DNA of 64,000 nt, from positions 20,005,659-20,069,658 of the forward strand of contig JACSVZ010000008.1 of the NCBI GenBank assembly GCA_014706295.1, written 5' to 3'. The stretch comes from Lycocorax pyrrhopterus obiensis (Eukaryota > Chordata > Aves > Passeriformes > Paradisaeidae). Position 1 is the first letter of the stretch. Every line of letters begins with the position of its first letter. The position numbers were made by a program, and so were the translations under genes. Shown piece by piece: positions 52,901 through 64,000 of the stretch. The notes under the pieces are model-generated. The model had not been told where the DNA came from. It was given only the letters and a program-made list of their open reading frames with translations, and ran no database searches.

Positions 52901-55900
52901 TGGTCTGCTTGCCAAGTCTGTCCCAAAGCAGAAAACCCCAGATGCAGAACTCTGGTGTTACAAGTTCTCCCACATACCTTTCACGAATTTGTCTGGGTAG
53001 GTTGGTCCCAAGGGGCTTTAGTTTCTTAGACATTTTGGAACCTGTGTCCATACCAAGACATGCATTTGCAATACATTAAACACCCCTTTCACTGAGAAAG
53101 TGTGAGCTGCATTTTGAGCTCCAGTAAATTACGCTTTTCATCACAAATACTCTGTATGATTTGATCCAAGCCATCCCTGGAAAGCTTCTCCTCGGTGAAA
53201 GGAGAAAAACATTCCCATGAAAAATTATTTCCTCCAAGAACATACATGGGAACTCTCCAGCACATAAAATTACAGTAAAAAGGATGAAAGGCGAGAATTC
53301 AGGAGACCATTTTAGCAGAATTAAAAAAAAACAGACTGAAGCCTAACTTGCACTTTTTATACCTGCCAAAGACCAGCTGGAAAGTCTGCATTGTCCATCA
53401 CTAAAGACCTTAACATTTTCTTTCTGGTATAATTCGTAATTTCTAAAGTTTTTTGAAAAGTTTTACAAGTACAGGGTGGGTGAACATTTTCACTTACTTT
53501 CCAAAATACCCAGGAGGAGAACAAACTATACCCCAAAATCAGTACATAATACTACTATAGGTTTACAAATACAGAGCACACGGAAAAAATAAGTATGTGA
53601 ATAACATTTCCAAAATGAAAATTACTCAGAGGAAAAATCTGAAGGAAAAACCTGTAACTTCTAACTTCAGTGTCTTGCTCTTTGCTGAACAACTCTCCCT
53701 CAACTGCCACGATTACAAGGCTGGACAAACCTTTTTCTACTACTTGCTAAAGGATTCCATACCTCTTTCAATCAGCTGGGTAAAGATAAACCGGTGTATG
53801 AATCAGTCCCTCTTAGACTGAGTTTTGTGCACAAACTCAGATTTTTCAGAGGAGATATGAGTATGTGACAAGCCTGTTACCTTAAGTACATGTAAAACTA
53901 AGAGTTAACACTGCTAAAACTTTATAGACACTATACAACCAGGAAACCTTTATTCCCTCTTTTCTTCTGAATGCTTCTAAGACATATAAAAGAAATTATA
54001 CTGCCATATTTCTTTATAAGAGGTCTGAGAGTAAATCTAATATGAAAAAATTACAAAGATGATCAGAATTATTTTTTAAAATAGTGTTTACAAAACCCAG
54101 ATGTTCATAAATTTTTGGCATCATATTCTTTTTGTATCGTGTACTTGTAATTTGAAGATTTTAATTCTCAAGTTTTATGAAAAAGCCACTCAGAAGAGTT
54201 AACTGCCTACTGAACAGCTATAGGCGTTAACAAATAACAGCATTTTCTTTCAAGCAACATTTTTAACCTATCCAGGAGTACTCTCCAAAAGTGCATGTAA
54301 AGAACCAGTGTCAAAGTCATAATATTTTTAAATATAAATAATAACAACTTTTTATTTATCTAATTTGTATTCTTATAAGCCAAATATTTTTTAGAAAGCT
54401 GCTGTTATTTCTGAACTTCAAAACTGGAGCTACTCAGATGGTTTCTTTAGGCTGGATCAGAAAATACAGCTACACGCTGTGTTTAATAATTAAGATTTTC
54501 ATCTGATTCCACCTACTGGTAGGAAACTTGTTTTCTATAGCCTTGACAGTGGTATAAACAAGAAAAAAGCATTGCCCACAATCCTATTCAAGTAGTAGAG
54601 AGTAAAATGGACAATTGGTTTTTTCAACAAGGAATCTAGTTTTAAAAGGTGCTAGTAAAGAGTTGAAGGAGTGACATTCCATTTTTTTTTTAATTCACAG
54701 GCTGTATTGAGGCTTGACTAACTTTAAAGCCTAAACTTGTTTGAAATACACAGCATTTACGACTGAAAAAAAAATTCATTTTAAATTGTTCTTTTATACA
54801 ATCTATTCTATTTAGTGTTTGTACTGTTCTTTACATGAAAAAAATGTTTCTTTTCATCATTTTGCCAAGAACAACATTTTACTAGAAACAGATTTTAATC
54901 TGTTTTTAAATACATATGTGAACACAAAGGACATTTTAATCAACAACACAAAGCAAACTGAATAAATCTTTTATACCAAGATAATTTGCTCAAAATAAAA
55001 CTTCTTATTGTTTATATTCATATAAACATAAACGACATGACATAAGACTATCCAAGAGAAAATATTATCTCTTTTCAAGCCATATAAGCACAAAAAGCCA
55101 GGAAGGTTGACTCCATGACGGGCAAATTCACCTTAGGAAAAGATTATTTTGTCTGGTTTGTAGAAGAAAGTCAGCAAAACACTAAAACTCAACCTTAAAC
55201 CATTTTCTGAGGATTCCCAAGCTGGTAAAGGGAGGGATCTCACAAAACTAAGGTCTGACACATTCATTATAGACCTAATTCTCCTAAATGAAATATGGGA
55301 TCTAGGCCAATTGACCTACATGACATCACAAAGCCGGTGAAAAGACCTGACTCTTCTACTTGGTCCCACAGGATGAAAGAAGACCTGCCTCTCTAACTGC
55401 ATTCTTTACTTGGAAAAGTTCTACAACGACAGTGGAGGGGGACTTCCCCGCAAATTGCCTGAAGGAATCCTTGAATACCCTTTAAATATCATAAAAACAC
55501 TCCCCCAAGAATCATTAGAAAAATATACCCTACACACATTCCTTTTTTTTTTTTTAATGACCTGTTTTGGGCCTCTCCTTTGGCTGACTATCATTCAATC
55601 AGACTGGAAAGAACACATTTTTTTTTTTTAAATATAATATGATAGAAGTCATTCAGAATTTCAGGGGGACAAAGCAGCATGTGGAAAATGCTTTAAAAAT
55701 TTATGAGAAAGGATCTTTTCAAAGCAACTTTAGACACCAGTGTTTGTTGAACCTTTTGAAGTGCTGTGGCCTTTCTGAGGGTAAATAATCATACAAAACA
55801 TTTTAGACACAGTAAGATTCATAGCACGAACCACAGAATTTACTCCCAATATAGCATATATATGTTTCTGCAAGAGTGCAGACCATGTTAAGTATAAACC

Positions 55901-58900
55901 TGTAAACATTTTAGCAGTGTTCTACTGAATATATTTCCCAACCAGTGAAACAGTTAAAAGGCAGATAAGCTTGTAAATGTTCTTTCTTCACTAAATATTC
56001 GACACAAAAAAGTGCCAAAGCAGCTTAGTTCAGAAAGAAGCTCTGTTATACCACAGTGCAAATAACATTTCAACTCTAATTTTTGCAAATAAGCTGAAAA
56101 CTTGTTCTACTGCATTTTTAAACATTATTTATCTTTGAATGTTGAGAAATAAATTAGTTACAAGAAGAATAACAGAGCCATGAAGTTTGGAGTCACATAT
56201 AGTAAGTCTGTTGAGTCTACTCTAAGCAAGTTTACTGTCAAGAAGAATCTTTTAAAATATTTCTAAAGTAGTCCGTTACTTCCAGTAATAAAACGAACCA
56301 TGAATGCTTCCATGTGCAATTAAATCTCCGTCTTGTTTGTGCACCATGACTGAACTAATAAAACTCCAGAACTGGGAATGTGGTGCAGCACAGTGCAGAC
56401 ACCTGAACTAGTGTGAATTAGTGAAATCAGGAGCATGTGGAAGCAATAGCATTACCTGGTTTTTCCATTGTATTGTAGTGCAGCTCTTTCCTTGCCTTTT
56501 CATTAGCTAGTGGAACAATGACATAACATAGTGATGACAATTCCATTTCACACATGCACTGATTACAATGTATTTGAATAATTTGTTCCTTTTCAGACTA
56601 TAAGCACAAACTTGCTATTATTAGATCAAATCTGTAGTAAATCACAGTATGAAAGGCATTATTAAGTACTTCTTTCATTATTTTCTAATATGCTAATTTT
56701 GAAAAAATAATTTTAGATATTTGATCAGTCTGAAGAAAAAATGAGGGAGCTGTACTATCAGTGTTCCAGTAGACAACAAGATTCCTCCACGTCCATAAAA
56801 GAGTAAATAATAAAAACTATTCACCAACATAACAGAAATTCTCTATCAATAGACATTGACTGCTCCACTTGTTAACCCATACTATGCCTACTCCATAAAC
56901 TGTCCTGAGATGCGCATCATGAAGTCATGTCCCCATGTAGCATTGTGTGCAAAGAGAAATATTTCATAGTGGCCACACTCTTCACTGTATCTGCCTAATC
57001 TAGGCTTTTAAAACAGTCAAGTCACATCTGCATTCACACCTACTAGAAATCCAACATTTTTAGAAGCACGGCTTTCTGCACAGAATGGTATTTAATGAAA
57101 CTGCTCCAAGTGGGTGGCAAAATGGAATTCCGACCTGCAGGCAAAGGCACCTGAATGCTGCTGTAGGACATGGGCCTACGGGCTCAGAAAGGCTGCCCCA
57201 GTCTCACCTGCCATGTCAGAGCAATAGCCAACCTGTCTGCAAAGACCATGGCAAACACCTCATAATCTGCAATAAGCCAGAGGTTGGAGAAAGGTCTATC
57301 AGGCATGATCGTTGACTAGTTGGTACACAATTTTAAATCTTCAGAATTCATATTTGAAGTGTGGGAAAATGGTTTCATTACCATTTGGGTTTTGGGGTTT
57401 TTCTTCCAAGCATCCAGTTGTCTAATCAAACACCAGCGCCGAGTTTGGAATTCCGTTTTTCCTCAAATTCAGTTTTTAGATTTTTTTTTCCCCTTTACTT
57501 CTGGCTAAAGAAATATCTACCAATGGCAATTAAAAGTGATAATGCAGCAGATAAAATACATCACAATTAGCAATAACACTGTATGAATTATTCTATCCAC
57601 CAGATGGCATATGCCTCACATTTTACTTCAAATATAGTAAAACTTCAATGGCAGGTGCAACAATCAGATTTTTCCTGTTCCTTTCTCTTCTAATGTACAA
57701 ATTTCAATAATATTTTAGTATTTACACAGTTTCAAAAAATGAAAATATATTAGCTGTAACCATGATATGGAAAAATGAACTAATTTCCACACTTAAATAC
57801 ACACAGCCCATCTACAAGCTGTTTTGAAATCTTAGAATTGTATTAGCATCTCCTTGCTAGGGGAGCAAAGGCTATTAGGAAAGTTATACCTGTAAAACTA
57901 TCCTTGCAGAGATCTGGGTCAGCATAAATATAGTATAAGGATTCTTCTCTAATGAAGTCTTATTGTCAAAAGGACTGCAGAAAGACAAAGATATTATCAT
58001 CAGGGGTATCATATCACATACTCACAGTTACTCCTGATTATATAAGCACGTGCACGTATATATGCATCCAAACCAGGTCTGAGTGGAAATCAGTGATGAC
58101 AGTGATGCAGCAGCCCTGTAAATACTTTCAAGGAGCGTTTCACTGGAACTTAAGCCCAAATTTTCTAACTGGACTCCTAAAAATCAAACCTGTAAATCCC
58201 TAAGACTTCTAACTGTTGCTGGTCTGATTATGAGGAACACAGGGCATTCAGCATCTTGAAAATCATGGTAGTTTTATCCAGTAGACTAATTAAGAAATTT
58301 ATGTGTCTAATTTAAGCACACAATTTTGGCTGCAATTTTTCTGAATAGTACCAAAGTGTGAATTCTAACTTCAGAAAAGTATAATGAGAATTATTGTATA
58401 AACAAAGCTTTCTCAGATCATCTCCCTCCTGTTCTGGGGGATCAACTGACAAAGAATAGTTTGAACCCTCACGCTTTCGTTGGCTGATCTCAGTCAGACC
58501 AATTGCATCTGTCCACGGCATTAGGCTAAGTTAAAAGCACTGCGTTGAACAACATGACAACAGTTGGCTGACAGGAGCAACTTGCAACAATTAGCAAAAT
58601 GCAAATAGCCTTTGAACCAGGGATGTACGAAGTCTAATGGTCCTAGAGCCATTTGATCCAAGCAAATCCTATGATCAAACTTGATTCAGGCAGGACACAC
58701 AAAATATGATTTCTTGTATGCCCTTCATTCTTACCTAGGTCATACGTTAATAAATGCAGAGGATCAACTGCTGGACCACATGTTAATGGACATACTAATA
58801 AGGAGATCCTCTAACTACAGAAGATAATCTAGAAGAGAAAATAAAGTATAGTACTTTAGTAAGTACTTCTCTCTTGGGCTAGAGAAAAACTGCCTATAAT

Positions 58901-61419
58901 GCTTGCTTGCATAAAGAAGTCAAAAATTAGAAAAGTACAAAAATTAAAACTGCAGAATGCTCAGTGGCAACAACACTGCCATCTTTCAAAACAGTGTGGT
59001 TTTAAACTTCCTGTTAATATCTTGTCAATGCTTAATCAATTTTATGAATGTTTCTTACTGAAAAAAAAAATCACAATGAGGCAAATATCTAGAAGAAAAA
59101 ACAATATGGTTTTCCTCATTACAAAATAACGAATAATCTATTCTATAAAAACATGCCCCAAACACTTTGTTATCCTACAATGGTAATCTTGACAAGTCAT
59201 TAAGAAGTTTTTTCCCAGTCTTAATGGGCCTTGAAGACTTTAATATCTTAACATCTTGGCCTAACTACGTGGCAAGGCTTTTTAAAAAATATCTGTAAAC
59301 TTTGAAATTTGCTTTACAATTCTGCAGACATGCTGTGCTATCCAGCCCCTGCTCACCAGGTGTGGGATTCCCTCCCAAGCACCTGGAGCTGACATAGGCA
59401 CAAAGAGAAGCTCTATGATGTGATTCAGGACAAGCCTAAGAGATAAGGAATGTTAATAGGATGAACAGCGCTTTCTTTATCCCATTTAAATGTGAACATT
59501 AAATGGTGGATGTGGAGGGTGTGCAAGGAAGGCCCTGCAGTAAGTCCCCAGCTCAGCAAGGTTTCAGTAAACCATAGTTTTAGTGGCGTTGGACCCTCAG
59601 GCCACTCACAGTGTTGAAAGAAGTCATAATGCCTGACAAAAAGATCATAGCTAAGGCAGCAGCAGTTTAAAATCTGAAATTGAAAAGTACCCACATTGAA
59701 GATCATACGGCAGAGGACATATGGACATGCCTGGGGTAGAGGCATAAGTTAGACTACAGAATGATGATGAAATGCTTAGGGGGCTTTTAATTTTAATTTA
59801 GTTTTTAATATTTCATTTAATGTCAACTTTTCCTCTGTTCTCCAAACAAGAAAACAACTTATGGTCTAGACTGTCTTTATGGGGCCTGACATAGTATTTA
59901 TCAACAGAACATGAAGCAAATAATCTCATCTCAGTCAAAAGCTACAAAATTTGGTTCAACAAAGTCATGGACTCAGTCATGGGTTTCCAAGCTGTGGTGC
60001 ACATACTATTAATGACACACAAATGTCAGTTAAGCAACCAAAAATCTCTTCTTGTATGTGCACAAGTACTGTGGCAATGGTAATACATGATCAAGGTAAA
60101 GTTGAAAGCTCTGCTCCTTGTCTCTGGGAGAAAGGTGGAAGTCTGCAAGTCTCTGGAACGCACAGAGACTCAGAGTATCAGCAGCAGTGTTAAATTTTCT
60201 GATATGCCTCATCTTAGTCTTCTAAGAAACTTTGTTATTCTAAGCTTTCCAAAATTAAGTTTCATTCTATTTCATTATTTAATTTCATTTGTTGACCAGG
60301 TAAGAATTTGAATCCAATTTTTATCAAACTTGAGACTCAGTAACTCTTCTTACAGATCTGTTTTGTTTAAACTAACATCCAATTTTTAAAAAGCATGTTA
60401 TTTTTATCAAATAGTTTCCATAGCAGACATATTGTTGAGGAAAAAAAACCCCTACAAAATATCATCTAATTAAAACCCCAAGAAGGTAGTAAAATTGCCC
60501 AACTACTGAGCCCTGTCACACATGCTTGGCCTTGTCACATCAAGCCTTGCCAAAGTCTCTCAATTCACAATGATTTAAGAATCAAGTGATGACTAGTAAT
60601 CTCTCTCCAAATTCCATTAATTTTCATTATATTTCTACTTGAAAGTGCAAACTCTGTAGGTACCTATCATGATAGCACTAGCACTGCTTTACAAATGTCT
60701 TAGTTCCACAGAAAAGCAGCAAATCTCTTAGTTCTGGTTAGGTTTGAGAACAAGATTTTGTCGGTTTTTGCTCTCGACATTTTTCAAGTCCCAAAACTCA
60801 AAGGACGCTTTGTCAACTATCTCTTTTATTTTCCTTCCAAGTTTTTCATAGAACACTGGCTCCTTTTCATTAGTTCTTTCAGTTAACTACCTTTCATATC
60901 CCATTAGCAAATTCGCCCACTACTGTTAAATCAATTTCCATGTCTTTTACTTAATGAAAAAAAGGAGATTTTAAAGTTTTTGTTCTCTCAGATCCACTGA
61001 GTCACAACCACATGGGTATGTCCTGTGAATCTGCTTTCATCTTGGCTGTTGTTTTCCTTGTATTTTTTTGCAGACTGGAGAAATTTAAATTCAGCAAGGG
61101 TCAGAGGAATCTGGTCATTAATGCCTAATATAAATTAGAAAATACTTTTTTCCTGATGAGTACAGTAGAAAAAAAACCCTTACAAATGCACTATGCTCTA
61201 CGATAGTTTGATTTAACTCATTGAATTAACAAAAATACCAGCTCTTTCGGAAAGCAAATTGCAGTCTAAAAGTGTAATAGTACGACCATTTGCATATCAA
61301 TCACCCAATGTAAAGTTTGAATGCTGTTTACTAACCTTCACATGAAAAAAAAAAATCCCCAAAAAGAACATGGAAAGAAAGAGGACAAAAGAAAAGTTCA
61401 AACTGAAATATAATAGCTA

Positions 61420-62800
61420 AAAATGGGACAGCTGCCACACGGGAATTGATATGAGCCCCACAAAGCTGGACTTAAGGCTGATATAAGTAGGAATGCCCAC
61501 TAAGACCACGCAATTGCATGAAGAAGGAATTTCAGCCTTAAGTATCAGACTCAGCTGAACGTAGATTGTGAATACTGTAAAACAAGCTATCCAATAGTAG
61601 AGAACTAAAGGGAAATAAACTGGGAAGTTTTGTGTCTCTATAAAATATTGAAGAATAAAGGAGACTCCATAAAGACCACCAGTGTAGAGAATAGTAAGCA
61701 TGTTGACTGTAAGTTCAAGAATGGCACTAGGAGACAAGATAAGACAGCTACTCGATAGGCTTGAAGTACAAACAGCAAAGCTGGTTAGGAGGAGTTATAA
61801 ATAACTAGAATTTTCAAGGGAGAGAGGAAAATGCTTCCCCCTTCCCATCACTGAATTTAATGAGAATTCCCATGGAGACTTCCAAGGTCAGGAAGCCTCA
61901 AAAGAGAGAGCAGATCTTGGAGTCATCCACCAAAAGGAACCTGAGGAGGAGGAGCCTGGAAAAGCCCTAGAGACACGAAGAGAGTGCAAGATGCAGGGGT
62001 GAATCTTTCTCAAATGGCAATAGCTGGACCCTATCCTGAGGTAAATACTATTAAGGCTGGCATATGTAGAAGACTGTAGAGCCCTTAAAATGGTATGGGA
62101 TAAGGCCTATAAATGGGTAAATATAAAAAATAGTTGAGGCACTGTCATACTTGGACACGAAAGAACCATGCAGACCCAGCTTAGTTCAGGACAGAAAGAA
62201 GCCAGGAAAAGCCCCAGGCTGTTTATTTTACTTCATATATATATGTTCTTAGGAATGACCGTGGATTGGAGGATGAGGTTACCACCTCTCCAACCACACC
62301 AGTCAGATGAAAAGTCCATCAAACTTCTCTGCCTCAGCAGAAGGAATGAAAACAAAAAGGAACGGTTAACCAAACATAACTATGTTTACAGAAAGTGCGT
62401 GAGAAACCCCATCACAGAAATGAAAACATCAAAAGACTGCAAATCTCAGGGCGACAAGGCACCCTGTCCAGGGGAGCAAATGCATGCTCTGATGTTCTGG
62501 AGCTGGGACCTTCACTACAGACGCAGCTCTTCCTCTGCTACTCACTGATAAGAAACCCAGTGACCTAACAGGTAAGGACTATTTAAAGCCCACAATCCAG
62601 GGGATTGGCCATGGGAGTAGACATGCGACCAACTGTCTCTGTGTGCTTTTCTATCGTGCCAGAGGGTGCAGATTAAATAAAATCTGACCACTCAGGTCCC
62701 AGAGAGGACTAAAACAGCACAAGGGGCAGGTGCGGCTGGATGCCACAGAACAGCCTGGTATGCTAAAACAAAAAGAAGGGCCAATAGGTGATCCTTCCAC
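61420..62800. other. GC-richer segment, possibly an old LTR or other insertion
   Basis: This 1.4 kb block is less AT-rich than its flanks. Near its right end (62650-62700) the sequence tgtgtgcttttctatcgtgc precedes ggtgcagattaaataaaatc, which resembles the polyadenylation region of an LTR. I could not find matching terminal repeats, a primer-binding site or retroviral coding, so the assignment is tentative. Two frames of about 106-126 codons (61417-61737 minus, 62168-62548 plus) look like chance. Confidence 0.2.
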
Positions 62801-64000
62801 AATCCTGCACTGTAATGACCTCAAATCTGAAGATAGGGGGCAGTATTTTCATTACTATCTATATAAACACCTTTTGGGTTAGTAACGAAGTCATTTAAAG
62901 GTCCTGAAGAAAGATGTCTGAAGCAAGTCCAAAACACAGCTGCTGTCTATGTGGATATGGAGTAATTTCACCATGAATAAAACAGAAACAAAGTGTACTG
63001 CACAAGCCAATCCTAATAGACAGGTAATACCACCTATTCCCTGTCTTCCCTGATACGCCTGCCCTGCTTTATTCTGAAAATACACATATACAAACTCAGT
63101 TCTAAAATTCCAAAGTAATTTGTATGATTACAAAAATGAACATATCATCTATGCAAAGCAGTCCAAAACCTGGGGTGTGGCAGAACAGGACAAATATGAT
63201 GTAATGGTCAGGTAATTATGTAGATCATATATCAGATAAATCAGAATATTCTCATGCAAAGATAAAAACTTGGAAGTGCTTGAAAAATTCCATCACACAC
63301 GCCCAAATTCCCCACATAAAGCTTCATCCTGATGTTTCCGATGCTGGATTAATTCCTCTATATGAAGTGAGTTCCTGGTGTGGCAAAAGCTGTGGAGTAT
63401 ATGAAACATCTAGGTACAGCAAACAATACTTCATCTTTCGAATTTCAGCATAACTTCATACTTGTAATGGTGTCCAACATATTTGTTTTACTTTTCCATC
63501 ATTTTATAAGGGTAATTTAATTCTGAAACAAACCATTGATGCATTTATCTCCTCAGCAGCTGAACCACTGGCAGGAAAAACAGGAAACAGCTGGTCAAAA
63601 CTAAAGTGAGATGAGAAATTTATTCAAAACTAAAAAAATGATTCAAAAGTGATCATCATTTACAAAGGCTAGATTTGCAGTTTTTACAAACCAATGGCAA
63701 AGAAACACTGTGCAAGCTAAATTACATATGCAGTGATTCACAAATGTCTGCTAAAGATAAAAGAACTTTGTTGCTCAAAAGCAGTCAAATTACAATAAAT
63801 GTCCATCCACAATCTGTTGGTTAAGGAAAACTATAAAGAAAAAGACACAAAACCCCTCTACTTCTGGACTAACAGAAAATAAGAAAATTAATACACTGCT
63901 GTTAAATATGATTCATGTTATACTTCATGCTTATAGATGACCTCTATCTTTTCTACAGCCCCAACCCTGCTGAGTGACTTGGTGTGAATAGAGCAAAACC

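Larger units (their letters stand above)
34823..64000 (-). other. PLCE1: PLCE1 upstream intron, partial (at least 29 kb)
   Basis: The sequence upstream of the acceptor at 34823 has no candidate for the large N-terminal coding exon of PLC-epsilon, which should be about 1 kb or more of open frame. The intron therefore probably extends beyond the window. Contents I can describe are a GC-richer patch at 35780-36050, a perfect 12 bp inverted repeat at 37916-37940, homopolymer runs (T near 43929, A near 52001, T near 55545 and 55617), and a GC-richer segment at 61420-62800. The rest is AT-rich DNA with no recognisable gene. An alternative first exon could be hidden here, because mammalian PLCE1 has alternative 5' ends, but I cannot point to one. 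Confidence 0.75.

Noticed and set aside
61417..61737. 106-codon minus-strand frame predicting a very hydrophobic protein
   Set aside because: The hydrophobicity follows from T-rich composition. No family signature or conserved motif is seen.
62168..62548. 126-codon plus-strand frame
   Set aside because: The translation matches nothing I know. It lies within the segment suspected to be an old insertion, with no retroviral gag, pol or env signature.

Overview
This window looks like intronic DNA from a bird nuclear genome, probably a passerine. The evidence is compact spliced exons with GT/AG borders inside long AT-rich introns, CR1-type LINE tails, and one SINE with a tRNA-Ile-like head joined to a CR1 tail. 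I saw no prokaryotic gene organisation, operons, CRISPR array or rRNA.

The only gene I can support is PLCE1 (phospholipase C epsilon 1), transcribed on the minus strand. Two consecutive internal coding exons are present. The upstream one, at 34531-34822, encodes the conserved stretch before the CDC25/RasGEF domain. The downstream one, at 8334-8650, continues this stretch and carries the start of the RasGEF domain. They join in frame: the first ends one base into a glutamate codon and the second supplies the other two bases. Both have GT donors, AG acceptors and good branch-point candidates. The large N-terminal exon, the rest of the RasGEF domain and the lipase core are not in the window, so they should lie beyond 64000 and below 1 respectively.

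Layout from high to low coordinate, which is the direction of transcription: 64000-34823 is the upstream intron (at least 29 kb); 34822-34531 is an exon; 34530-8651 is a complete 25.9 kb intron; 8650-8334 is an exon; 8333-1 is part of the next intron. The introns hold a degraded tRNA/CR1 SINE (16.2 kb), three short CR1 tails (20.8, 23.4 and 25.2 kb), a G-quadruplex motif (7.7 kb), near-perfect palindromes (25.0 and 37.9 kb), short tandem repeats and several GC-richer patches of unknown role (1.75-2.06, 7.0-7.14, 31.1-31.35, 35.8-36.05 and 61.4-62.8 kb). No convincing new biological system is visible. The many short open frames in the introns match nothing I recognise and are best treated as chance.
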